This document shows positions 34,501-47,000 of a stretch of 64,000 bases of DNA, in pieces. The notes beneath the pieces were generated by a model that worked only from the letters and a program-made list of their open reading frames with translations, was not told the origin of the DNA and ran no database searches. A program made the position numbers and the translations under genes. Each line of letters begins with the position of its first letter. The first letter of the stretch is position 1. The stretch comes from Ectocarpus siliculosus (Eukaryota; Sar; Phaeophyceae; Ectocarpales; Ectocarpaceae). The stretch covers positions 1-64,000 of the forward strand of contig FN648501.1 in assembly GCA_000310025.1 (NCBI GenBank), written 5' to 3'.

Positions 34501-36747
34501 AGAGCAATTCGGACTCAGAGGGAGCTATAACGAAGTTGGCAGAGAGAACGAACGTCATGAACGGGTCGTGGGTCGTCCGAAACCCGGAACATCTTTGCGA
34601 GCTGCTGGCGAAGGAATTCTCCTTCTTGCTGCAGGAGGCTTCTCCAGACGAGGCTGATCGCTTCTACGAAGACAAGAGCCACAGCCGAGGAGGGCAGCAG
34701 CTTCTGGTGACAAAGGTGTGCGACCATCAACTGCCCCCAACCGGGAAAGATAGACCCATTCCCGATGATAGGTCGACCTTGGTTGTTCAGATATCGTTGG
34801 TCTTTTCATGAATAGCCTGTAAATACGTTGGAGTCGCAACCTGAGACCGAAACGCCACGACATCTTTCATCAACATGCGTCCTGTCTTCTACCCACCCAT
34901 GGCGAAACTAACCATTTTGAGCCTCGACCATATCACCTAATGTTTGCTACATGGCCAAACGCTGGTGTCCTGTTTTCATTGTGATCGTAGGTGGTGGAAG
35001 GGGACGACGGTGCTGAGAGCAGGAAGACGTTCCTCCTCACAAAGAAGAAGAACACGCTTCTTGGAAGAAAGTACCTCTTCGTTCGACAAGGCGATATTCC
35101 CGAGGCCTTCCGCGCCGCGGCCCGATCTGAGGCCAACGCAATTCCCGTCTCCGGCTGTCAAAGCATCAGCAAGACGACAGCAACAGACACTCCGGGTGTC
35201 CTGGCAACCTACACGCTTTCATGCCGGTGTGTACCCTGGTTGGCGGGAGGGGGGGGGGGTGGAAGAGGGAGGAAGAACAACGTTTGAGAGCCGTCATTTT
35301 TATCGGTCAGATGATGAGCAAAAACGGAGCAAAAACGAAACAACCAACTTCCAGCCTAGAGTATTATGTTTCCAGAGTATTACTCTCCTGTTTCATGCTA
35401 CACCTTTCGAGGGGGCATGGCAATGGCCTAGTTCGATGCATGCAGTGCCTGCTCGGTCCGAGGTACTCACGACTGCTTATTCAATTTCAATATTAGGTGT
35501 TTTTCGTCGACTCTATAGCGCTATAGGGTCGGGGACTAACTCTCCATCGCTCTCATCAATATTCTCGTAACCCAAGTTTACGATCAGCAGAACGTGTACG
35601 CATATGCGTCATGCTATATACGGAGTATTTTGTATACTTAGGCCACTCCTGATAACACTGGCGTATTTCTAACTTGGCCATACTGCACAGGTGTGGTTCG
35701 TGCAGGAAGAAGGAGCCGGAGAATTGTCGACTCTTCCGTAAGGGCATCACGGAGGCACCCGCTGAGTGGTCGCGGAGGACGAGAGGCGATGACGAGCTCA
35801 GCTCCAAAGACGAGCAGATGGAAGTCATGTTTAGCGCAATGCAGGCTTCCCTCGTATATGGCTCTGTAGCTCTTCTGAGAGTCAACCCTTGTGAATATTT
35901 CGGCCAGGACGTGGTTCCTGTGATCATCGGGCGAAAGGCTCCTAGCGATTTTTCTGCAAGATCGTCGAGGGATGGCATGTTCGTCAGTAAGGACACCATG
36001 GTATGGATATATGACATCGTTCAAGTACCAGGGAGGGAACGGGAGTATGATGTGCCCGATGTATTGAACGGGGGGGAAACCAGGGCGGTACCCCTGCGAT
36101 GTATTGCAGGGCTTGGGCAGAGCGTGAAAGGGTATATGGAACGGGTACCCGGAGCTAGTTCATCACCTTCGACCACGCGCTATTGCATGCGTATCAGCGT
36201 GGAAGGCCCGCTCAAAACTGAGATACGATTGACTTGAGAGAAAATATCCACCGAAGCTGCAGATGAGACCATGCAGAGTTCGATTTTAGCACCTTCACAC
36301 GCCGAGTTGCAGAAGACGAACCGTTGAATCGCACCTCCACGTGCGAAAATGTAAGCAAAACATTGGCGACAGTCATCTTTCGTTTCTCGAGCACGGGGCA
36401 AAGGGCGCCGGAGATAGCCAAGTGAGGTGCACCATATTTTGCCCATCTCCGCCGCACTGTAAACGTAATATTTCGTTGGCCATTTTCTCATTACTGCGTT
36501 CCTCTTTGCCCCCCCCGTAGGCGTTAGTCGACGGCCGTCGCTAGTTGGCGGCAAGGGTAGTTTTAGCGATGGTTTTGCTGGTGACGGGGCGCCGCCGGCA
36601 AAGGGGATGGTCTTAGACCGTGAAGCAGCCGGTACCTTGAAGGAGACGGAGGATGAGCCGCTTTGGTCGTTGCCGGTGAGAGAGAGAGGGACTACAAGTG
36701 CACGTGCGAAGAGGCTCAACGGGCGCTTGCTCGCTGAACATTCATGA
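31507..36747 (+). CDS. transposase-type DDE/RNase H-like protein gene, seven exons
   Basis: Exons 31507-31938, 32276-32549, 32879-33532, 33933-34715, 34991-35226, 35691-35986 and 36521-36747 chain in phase (2-2, 2-0, 0-0, 0-0, 0-2, 2-1, 1-stop), giving about 966 residues. At least one 5' exon is missing. Order: a basic helical N part (exons 1-2), a Cys/His cluster with SCLCVHCYK and CSCTCDLC motifs (exon 3), an acidic linker, then a probable catalytic core in exon 4. The core shows VVFVVDFQEQ (first Asp), IIFTDNCAKQFKC (second Asp) and HHYFGSCHGKSNSDSEGA (third acidic site). A second Cys cluster, CRCGSCRKKEPENC, spans exons 5-6. A TDN..KQFK plus HGK...D signature occurs in a widespread, often unnamed eukaryotic transposase-like family; assignment to a named superfamily is not possible by eye. 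No TIRs or target duplication were found, so it may be a domesticated gene or an element with unseen ends. Confidence 0.7.
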
Positions 36748-36915
36748 AGTGTACGACCTCCTGCTGCCCCCAACTTTGCACATGGCATTCATCACGTCTT
36801 GACGCATTTGTTGTCGCTCGCTCTAGTCCAAGGCGAGTCCAAGGCTTAGACCTGCCTTTGCCCTCCCAGTGCACCTAAAGTACTTCCGGCAAGTGCTGCA
36901 AGTCCTTTGTGACAG

Positions 36916-37148
36916 CGGTCCTCGATTTCAGGCGGATACCATTGTTTCCGAAAAGAACCAACGAAGTTTTGTGCTTCCAAATGCGAGATCGGTGGGTGCC
37001 CGTGTTGACTGACTGCTCGGCTGTTCCTCCAAACGTTGTCTTGAGCAGCAGCAAGAAGACACGGTATGGCGGGATCGAAGGCTCCGCAGGACCGGTGTTT
37101 CGGATGATGCTGCAGCAAGCTCGCGCAGACAGCTGCAGCCGACCTCTG
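36916..37148 (+). CDS. candidate exon, unknown product
   Basis: Flanked by TTTGTGACAG and a good donor (CCTCTG then GTAAGC). It codes VLDFRRIPLFPKRTNEVLCF and DRWVPVLTDCSAVPPNVVL. The antisense strand is also open for 125 residues and could be the true one. It is not in phase with a neighbouring exon I can identify. Confidence 0.35.
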
Positions 37149-37448
37149 GTAAGCTCGTTCCGTGGATCTTGTCATCTTCGTAGTTTCGATCTCGGGTATC
37201 ACCAATGAGTCTGAAACAATCAATCTGATCTATGTGATCCCGAACGGGAAGTCTTTAAAAGAGAACCTCTCAAGAGGGTAAAAATTCTGGGAACGAACGA
37301 TGGTGAAAAAACAGCCTGATGATTGCCTCGTACTTTGTGGCTGCAATTTGCACACGATTTCTGCCACTCGGTATATACTGACACGGTTGTCTCAGGGCAT
37401 GATTGGATTTCGACATCGAGGCCACCATTTTTTTTTTTTTCTTGTCAG

Positions 37449-37547
37449 TAGCGTTGATCGTATCCTCTGCCGGACGTGTGACAGGCACGCCCTCATACAT
37501 CCGTGTGCGTGATGATTGTGTTTTGATAAACACTGGAACACACCAAG
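37449..37547 (+). CDS. candidate phase 1-1 exon upstream of the modular gene
   Basis: Preceded by an excellent acceptor (a run of T, then CTTGTCAG) and possibly ended by CCAAG then GTACAT. That would be 99 nt, phase 1 to 1, like every exon of the modular gene that follows. It codes ALIVSSAGRVTGTPSYIRV and ends INTGTHQ. The frame stays open to about 37700, so another donor is possible. It could be an upstream exon of the modular gene or belong to another gene. Confidence 0.35.
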
Positions 37548-37759
37548 GTACATTAGCGCACATGCGTGAATTTGTCGTTGTTATTGGCAAAACAGGCTTG
37601 GTCAAGAGGCCTTCACTTCTCACGGCGATAGTCGCTTACGGCAGAGATCCGGAAATAGCCCACTGTATATGGTTGTTTGTTCATTGTTGCGAAGAATTTG
37701 GGTACGTACTATCTAGCGCCGCCTCGTGTTTGTCGTACTACCCCCCCCCCTTGAAGTCG

Positions 37760-37826
37760 CTCTGTCTCGAAAGGGACGCGTGGTCAATGGTCAAATGACT
37801 ACGGCAAGCAACAAATGAGTACGCCC
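37760..37826 (+). repeat. partial R1-like repeat
   Basis: The stretch GTGGTCAATGGTCAAATGACTACGGCAAGCAACAAATGAGTACGCC resembles the 3' part of the R1 repeat (20.4 kb: AACTGGTTTAACGACCACGG then GAGTACGCC). It has flanking poly-C plus CTTGAAGTCG duplications at 37741 and 37824. Confidence 0.45.
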
Positions 37827-37954
37827 CCCCCCCCTTGAAGTCGATGCGCGCAACGAACCTTCCATAAAACCCTTTCGCAATCTGGTGCAAGATGCGACAA
37901 ACCTGACCTTTCATGTTTCCCACCCGCTGTGTGTGAATGACACTCTTTGTCCAG

Positions 37955-38086
37955 GGTTCTGCTCGATTTCAACGCGGGCTTGTGAAGATTGCTCGGAATG
38001 GTCTTGCGGAAGTGATTACGTGCCGAAACCCGCCGAAGCTGACTATCCGTGCCCCCTAGGCTGCACCGACACGTTCTGTTGCAATG
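37955..38086 (+). CDS. exon A1, divergent Cys module
   Basis: 132 nt, phase 1-1, between TTTGTCCAG and GTAAGA. Residues include CEDCSEWSCGSDYVPKPAEA and CPLGCTDTFCCN. The CC end and the YVP block match the other modules but the N half has extra Cys residues. This is the most diverged copy and the first in the series. Confidence 0.7.
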
Positions 38087-41000
38087 GTAAGAAGTCGCTT
38101 CGCCTGAAAAAAGCACCGTCGTATTAATAGTTTTACTTTGCTTGCCCCCCACTCTCTGTGTGCCTATGATACATCTGATTGGGCCTCGGTACTCTACGGT
38201 TGTGCGTGGTGGCGACATTGATCGCGTTCGGCATAGCATACGATCAAGCGACAGAAAACTGATGCTGCTCAGGTTTTAGCAGCGCTAGGCGCTCCCCTCG
38301 TGAACATCGTTCAGCTTACTGCCGCACGGGTATATGGCCCAAGCCTGTTCGGCATGGTGCTTGCTGCAAAGTGCCTTCGTATCTTGCCGCGCATCCGTCG
38401 CTGCGTTCTTTCGTGCTAACATACATGCGACTCGGCGATTGTGCCATTCTTCACGGCCATCCGCTATCCGCCATCGACATCACTGCGACATCGACCCCCA
38501 TGCAGCTCGCGCGCTGACGTGCGATTCTTACGTGGACGCTTTCGGGAGTACCCTTTGCGACGAGGGGTACGTGCCGATTGATGGTGGGGACACCATCGAG
38601 TGCGAAACGACGTGTGACTCCGCGACGTGCTGCCAAGCAAGTGAGTGACCTTGCGCCGCATTGCGTCGCATTGCTTTGCGTTGCTCCCAACTCGTACGCA
38701 AGCAGCGTGACATTGCCGTTGCTGCCCTAAGCTTGTGTTGTGTTTGAAAGCTCGTTTCGTAAACGTGCTCATGTGTACGGCCGTTCGACGTGTCTTGGTT
38801 TGAGAGCTTGGTCGGTAGTCATCGTGCAGAAGCGGCTGTCTAACAGACGCTGGACACTCAGCTATGACATACTCCTGGCCTTGACCGTGTTGATATCTAT
38901 GATCGTTTCTGGAGTAGATTGTAGTGGTTGACAAGCGGCAATGGTCACAGCGTGCACACATATACTAACGCGTCTACCGATGCAAATATCGACGGAGCTC
39001 AACACGATTTCTGAAAACACACCTTTGCCCTATCGCGGCGCGGGCGAACGCGAACCACGGAATGCTGTATTTCAACGTTCACGCCCGTCCTTTGGCGATC
39101 TCCTGTTTTGCATGTCTCGTGGATTGCCATTTTTGGCAGCCGACACCCCTGCGCCGACGTCTCGGCCGGTCGTGTCAACACCTGCTCCAACTACGGCCTC
39201 ACCTGCGCCACGTGAGGAGGAAATGTTTACGTTGTGCAGGACACTCACGGGTTCTGGCGTGTCCTAAGCTTCGATGGTAGCCGGTGGTATACGTACTGCG
39301 ATTCAACGACTATGCCATTCTTCACGTCAAACATTGTTTTTCTGCCATCCGCTGTCCGCCATCGACATCACTACTGTACGACGTTGGTCTACATGAAGCT
39401 GGCACGCTAACGTGCGAGTCGTACGTGAGGACTTTTGGGGGCAGCTTTTGCGATGAGGGGTCAGAGCCGATATCTGGTGGCGACACCATCGAGTGCGGCA
39501 CGACCTGTAACCCCGAGACGTGCTGCCAAGGAAGTGAGTGGTGTTGCTTCGTGCTTCGTTTTGTTCCCAACTCGTACGCGAACAGCGTGGTACTGCCGTT
39601 GCTGCCCTGGTCTCCAGCTGTGTTTGCCAAACCGTTTCACAAGCGTGCACATTTATGTACGGCTTTCGGCGAATCTTGTTTTCAGGGCTTCGTCAGCACC
39701 TCGTCCACGTTGCAAGTCCTCGGTTGGTCGCCGGTACGTTCATACCTCCAACTACACGTCAACAGAGGAATGACTTGTCGATTATGCTTACACTCGCTCT
39801 CCGCCATCTTTATTTCTTAGGTGTTGTCCTCGTTGAAGTTGGCACGGTGACGTGTGCCTCGTACGTGGATGCCTCCGGGGGCACTCTTTGCGACGAGGGG
39901 TACGTGCCGATCACTGGTGGCAACACCATCGCGTGCGACACGGCGTGTGACGTCGCGACGTGCTGCCAAGCAAGTGAGTGGCGTTGCTTGGCGTTGGTCC
40001 AATCCCAACCCCAGCTTACGAACAACATGGCAATGCTGATACTGCTCTGAGCTGTAAGAGTCGTATATGAACAATCAGTTCGTAAGCATGCCATGAAACA
40101 ACACGCACCGAAACGGACTCAAAGCCCGTCCGCTCGTCCAAACTCCTCCCTACAGGGCCTACTGCGGACCCAACGCCTTCACCGACGACGGCCTCGCCTA
40201 CACCAGGTGAAGGGTGATTATACTATTCTTAGGTATGGAAGGGTGGATCAACGCCTACACGGGGGTGCCGTCATTAACGCCGACTCCTCCAGAAGAGTGC
40301 CATATCCGACTCGTGAAATGTGTTCGGGAGTGTTGATTCCATCCTTTGCCCCAACTCTTTCGCGACAGGGCCTACTGCGGACCCAACGACTTCGCCGACG
40401 ACGGCCTCGCCTACACCAGGTGAAGAATGAAATACTCGATTGGTGTAAGATTGTATCACAGGCTCTAGGGTAAACCCGCAGTTATCTGCACGATTGCGGA
40501 GAGCAGACTGTGCAACAACCAATACGCGATCCATTCGCAGTTCGACAATTGTGCTGCCATACTAGTGGAGGTGTGGTAGGCATGTTTGTGACTCATTCCC
40601 GTCGAAATGAGGCGGACATTTGTTGCATGTCTAGCGCTTTGGGTGTTGCCGATGGATTCATGCACCAACCCCCAATCGAACAGACTGCTAAACCCGGCCC
40701 ACTCCCCAATGCCCATCGCAACAGGGCCTACTACGAACCCAACGCCTTCGCCGACGACCGGTTCGCCTGCACCAGGTGATTTGCAAACGATTTGTGTTAC
40801 AGCGTAGTTGGTGCACATCTGTATCACAGCCTATGCGGGGACCCTGGAAACCATGTGTGTTCACACCACGAGTATGGTGTGCCAATTGAACCAACAGGAC
40901 CCGTGCTCACTCCGACAGCACCGCACGACTTCGATCGGAGGCGTCGTTCAAATTCTCGCGTTGAGCATTCACGTATTGAGCAATCACCCATCTGGGTATG

Positions 41001-44000
41001 CACATCTCTTTTGTCCGTTTGGCAACGCCTGGGCGCGTGGTCGATGATTCAATATTTTTCAAACTCGCACTACCCGACGACAAACTAGCTGTTGACGCTT
41101 GCATGCGCTCTCCGCCATTGACATCGCCTCGCTCTTTCTCCCATATAGCTGGCGTGCTGACGTGCGACTCGTACGTGGAGCCCATCGGTTGGGGCCCTCT
41201 TTGCCAAGAGGGGTCAGAGCGCATACCTGGCGGCGACACCATCGAGTGCGGCACGACGTGTGACGCCGCGACGTGCTGCCAAGCAAGTGAGTGGTCTTGC
41301 TCGACAATGCTTTGCGCTGCTCCCAACTCGTACGCGAACAGCGTGGCATTGCCATTGCTGCCCGAAATCTGCGGTTGTGTTCGCCAAAGCGTTTCACAAG
41401 CGTATACATGTGTACGGCCTTTCGGCGCATCTTGTTTTCAGCGCTTCGTCGGCACCTCGTCCACGTTGCAAGTCCTCGGTTGGTCGCCGTTGGGTTCATA
41501 CCTCCAAGTACACGTCAACAGAGGACGTACTTGTTGTTGATACTTCCATCCGCTCCCCACCATCGACATCACTTCGATGTTGTCCTCCTTGTGTAGTTGG
41601 CACGGTGACGTGTGCCTCGTACGTGGATGCCTCCGGGGGCACTCTTTGCGACGAGGGGTACGTGCCGATCACTGGTGGTAACACCATCGCGTGCGACACG
41701 GCGTGTGACGTCGCGACGTGCTGCCGAGCAAGTGAGTGACGTTGCTTGGCGTTGGTCCAATCCCAACCCCAGCACGCAAACAACATGGCAATGCTGATAC
41801 TGCTCTGAGCTGTAAGAGTCGTATATGAACAATCAGTTCGTAAGCATGCACGCGTGTGCGGCCGTGCGGGGTGTCTTCGCTTGAGAGCTTGGTTGGCAGT
41901 TCACGATGAGGGTGCGGCCATCTGACAGTAGCTGGACGCTCAGACATCACTTTCTGTCGGTGTTGAACACGTTGATATGTCCTCTGTGGTTGGAGGCGTG
42001 GATTGTTGTGCTTGTCTATCTCGGGGAATGGCTACGGATTCGGCATGCATGGCTATTTGGGCGCCTCTACCGATACCGGCATTGACGGCAACCACGACTT
42101 TGGCTGAGAAACAACGTCGCGCGATCGCGGTATGGGCAAACGTCGAATCGCCTGACGGTGTGTTGAAAAGTTAGCACCCGCTCTCTGGTAATCGTACACG
42201 CTTCGTTGTGCGTGTCTCGTGCATGGCCGTTGTTGGCAGCCGATACCCCTACGCCGACGGCCGTGTCAACACCTGCTCCAACTACGGCGTCGCCAACGCC
42301 AGGTGAGGAGCAACTGTTTCTTTTTGAGTACGCGCGCATGTATCAATCAGTGGCGTCGCATTCTTCATATACGGAGGTAGGGTACGTACGCAGTTGAACC
42401 TGTCGTGCTCCCTACCTGTGAAGCCACGGCGCGGGATTCCGATACGTTCATACTTGCCACGGCCTGGATTTCCTCCCGCTCTCAAAACGTTTTCGCGACA
42501 GGGCCTACGACGGACCCAACGCCTTCGCCGGCGACGGCCCCGCCTACACCAGGTGTGCACGCGTGTATGAAAAGTTCTTCAGGAGAGTGTCGAATCACCA
42601 CCGATTACTTCACAAGAGTGCTTATCAGTATTGTGCCGTATAGTGCTCGGTTTGACTAGACTTGACCTTCAGATAGGCGGGACTGCTCCTGTTCATGGTG
42701 GTGGCATGTTCACGTTTGGGCAAGGTGAACAAGAAAACTTCTGTGTCGCGCTATGTGAGGTTACCGCTGTGTTCATCCACCCACAGCCACTGGAACACAC
42801 GCAACTCTCGCCCATTCCCCACACGTGTCCTCAACAGGGCCTACGACGGACCCAACGTCTTCGCCGACAACGGCCTCGCCCATACGAGGTGAAGAGTGTG
42901 CGTTTGAGTTTTGATCGGTGCAACCGAATAGAACAGCCTGAACGCGACCTGTACGAGACCCTGAAAGCGATCAGTGGTGACACCACCAGAATGTCGGGCT
43001 ATTGCACCAATAGGATCCGTGCTCACTCCGAGAGCACTGCACGATTTCGATCGGAGGCATGTTTCGCCTTCACTTTTCCATATTCAGAAATCTCACGTTG
43101 GCAAGCCCTTGGAACTTCCAAACAGACGGTAACGGACGAATGACGCGCCGTTAGCTCTTCTTGTTGCTCTCCGCCATTGACCTCCCTCCGATGTTGGGCC
43201 CCGTGCAGTTGGCACGGTGACGTGCGATTCGTACGTGAACTTTGCCGGGCGTCCCCTTTGCGACGAGGGGTACGTGCCGATTGCTGGTGGCGACACGATC
43301 GAGTGCGACACGGTGTGTGACGTCGCGACTTGCTGCCAAGCATGTGAGTGGCGTTGCTTGGTGTTCGTCCCAACCACAACCACGTCCACAAACAGCCTAA
43401 TGTTACCGTTGCTGCTCAAGTCTGCAGTCGTATTTGAACAACCGGGTCACAAGCATGCACGCGCGTGTGTATCCGTGCGGCGTGTTTTGGTTAGTAAGCA
43501 TGTTCGGCAGTTAATGATGCAGGAACATCCATCTGACAGAGGCTGGACGCCGAGCCATGGCGTTCCGCCGGCCTCGAGCATGTTGATGGCTATATGATCG
43601 TCGCTGGTGTGGATTGTTGTGCTTGCTTGTCTGGGAAACGGCCACACATTCGGCATGGATGGCTTGCTGACGCGGGTATTCTACCAGCATGACGGACCCC
43701 AACACGTCCTCCGAACACAACACTTGCCCGATCGCGGTGTTGGCTAACGCCGAGTCTCCAAACACTGCATTCGAACCTTCACGCCCACTCCCTAGCAATC
43801 GTTCATGCCTATTCGCGCGTCTCGTGCGTCGCCGTGATTGGCAGCCGATACCCCCGCGCCGACGTCTCGGCCGGCCGTGTCAACACCTGCTCCAACCACG
43901 GCCTCCCCTACGCCAGGTGAGGAGCGATTGAGTGTTTTTCAGTATGCGCGTAAGTACCAATCACAGGCGCTTTCACGGGAAGCTCAAACGCCGTCAAAGC

Positions 44001-47000
44001 TAATACAGTGCACGATGGCGGAAACACGATCCATGCTCACTCCGAATTCACCGCACCATTTGGTGGCGTAGCATGTTTGGTATACAGGGGTGAGACACGT
44101 ACACGGTTGAACCCATCATGCTCCCTACCTGTGAAGTCACGACGCAGGGTTCCAATGCGCACGTACCTGTGAAAGCCTTTCAATACCGCCCGCTCCCCAC
44201 AACGATTTCGCGACAGGGCCTACGACCGACCCAACGCCTTCTCCGACGACGGCCTCGCCTACACCAGGTGAAGAATGAAGTACTCGGTTGGTGTGCGAAT
44301 GTATGACAGGCTCTAGGGCACACGTTCCATCGTCGTCATGGGTGCTGAGAGCAGAGTATGGCATGGCATGAACGCGATCCGTGTTCATTTCGACGAAGTT
44401 GTCAGTCCGAATAGTGGGCTTGTGTTAGACAGGTTTGTGACATATGCACGTCAAATCGAGGCGACCGTTTGGTGCGCGTCAAGCCCTTGAGGGTTGCCGA
44501 TGTATTGATGTGCCTACACCGACTGCAACCGACTGTACTGCCGGTCCCCCGCCCCATGCTCATCGCATCAGGGCCCACTGCGGACCCAACGCCTTCGCCG
44601 ACGACCGCGTCGCCTACACCAGGTGAAGAGCGCACTTGTCTGTTTTGTTTGGGGGTGCGAACGTATCGCACGCATTAGGTGGAGCCCGAGCCCGAAGTCG
44701 TAAGCATCGATGCCTGTCGAAGAGCGTGCGATGAGACAAACGCGATCCATGCCTACTTGGAACGTATTATGCCGTTCGTAAGGTAGAGTCGGTTCGTTTG
44801 GATGTTTGTGACCATAGTACGTCAAGCTAAGGTGAACATCAATTGTGCCAAGCGATTGCAGGATGCCGATGTATTTGTTCGGCCACAAGCACCGGAACAT
44901 ACTGTAAGCCCCGCCCGCTCGTCCAAACTCGTCGCTACAGGGCCTACGACGGACCCAACGCCTTCGCCGACGACGGCCTCGCCTACACCAGGTGAAGGGT
45001 GAAATACTCGATTGGTGTACGATTGTATCACAGGTTCTAGGGGAAACACGCAGTTATCTGCACGATTGCGGAGAGCAGACTGTGCAACAACCAATACGCG
45101 CTCCATGCGCAGTTCGACAATTGTGCTTCCATACTAGTGGAGGTGTGGTAGGCATGTTTGTGACTCATTCCCGTCGAAATGAGGCGGGAATTTGCTGCAT
45201 GTCAAGCGCTTTGGGTGTTGCCGATGGATTTATGCACCAAACCCCAATCGAACAGACTGCTAAACCCGGCCCACTCCCCAATGCGCATCGCAACAGGGCC
45301 TACTACAGACCCAACGCCTTCGCCGACGACCGGTTCGCCTGCACCAGGTGTGCGAACGAATGGTGTTACAGCGTAGTTGGTGCACATCTGTATCACAGCC
45401 TATGCGGGGACCCTGGAAACCATGTCTGTTCACACCACAAGTATGGTGTGCCAATTGAACCAACAGGACCCGTGCTCACTCCGACAGCACTGCACGACTT
45501 CGATCGGAGGCGTCGTTCAAATTCTCGCGTTGAGCATTCACGTATTGAGCAATCACCCATCTGGGTATGCCCATCTCTTTTGTCCGTTTGGCAACGCCTG
45601 GGCGCGTGGTCGATGATTCAATATTTTTCAAACTCGCACTACCCGATGAATAACTAGCTGTTGATTCTTGCATGCGCTCTCCGCCATCGACATCGCCTCG
45701 CTCTTTCTCCCATATAGCTGGCGTGCTGACGTGCGACTCGTACGTGGAGCCCATCGGTTGGGGCCCTCTTTGCCAAGAGGGGTCAGAGCGCATACCTGGC
45801 GGCGATACCATCGAGTGCGGCACGACGTGTGACGCCGCGACGTGCTGCCAAGCAAGTGAGTGGTCTTGCTCGACATTGCTTTGCGCTGCTCCCAACTCGT
45901 ACGCGAACAGCGTGGCATTGCCATTGCTGCCCGAAATCTGCGGTTGTGTTCGCCAAAGCGTTTCACAAGCGTATACATGTGTACGGCCTTTCGGCGCATC
46001 TTGTTTTCAGCGCTTCGTCGGCACCTCGTCCACGTTGCAAGTCCTCGGTTGGTCGCCGTTGGGTTCATACCTCCAAGTACACGTCAACAGAGGACTTACT
46101 TGTTGTTGATACTTCCATCCGCTCCCCACCATCGACATCACTTCGATGTTGTCCTCCGTGTGTAGTTGGCACGGTGACGTGTGCCTCGTACGTGGATGCC
46201 TCCGGGGGCACTCTTTGCGACGAGGGGTACGTGCCGATCGCTGGTGGTAACACCATCGCGTGCGACACGGCGTGTGACGTCGCGACGTGCTGCCAAGCAA
46301 GTGAGTGACGTTGCTTGGCGTTGGTCCAATCCGAACCCCAGCACGCAAACAACATGGCAATGCTGATACTGCTATGAGCTGTAAGAGTCGTGTATGAACA
46401 ATGGATTCACAAACATGCACGCGTGTGCGGCCGTGCGGGGTGTCTTCGCTTGAGAGCTTGGTTGACAGTTCACGATGAGGGTGCGGCCATCTGACAGTAG
46501 CTGGACGCTCAGACATCACTTTCTGTCGGTGTTGAACACGTTGATATGTCCTCTGTGGTTGGAGGTGTGGATTGTTGTGCTTGTCTATCTCGGGGAATGA
46601 CGACGGATTCGGCATGGATGAATGTTTGACGCGTCTACCGATACCGACACCGACGGCGACCACGACTTTGGCTGAGAAACAACGTCGCGTGATCGTGGTA
46701 TATTTATGGGCAAACGTCGAACCGCCTGACGCTGTGTTCTAACGTTAGCACCTGCTTTCTGGCAATCGTACACGCTTCGTTGTGCGTGTCTCGTGCATCC
46801 GTGGTTGGCAGCCGATACCCCTGCGCCGACGGCCGTGTCAACACCTGCTCCAACTACGGCCCCCCCTACGCCAGGTGAGGAGCAACTGTTTCTTTTTGAG
46901 TACGCGCGCATGTATCAATCACATCCTTCGGGGGAAGCTCCAACGCCGTCGACGCTGGTCTAGTGTACGAAGGGAAAACACGATCCGGGCTCACTCCGAA

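Noticed and set aside
36180-36788. A 202-codon minus-strand open frame
   Set aside because: The plus strand here carries a splice-flanked exon (36521-36747) that is in phase with the transposase-type gene and reads as an ordinary C-terminal tail.
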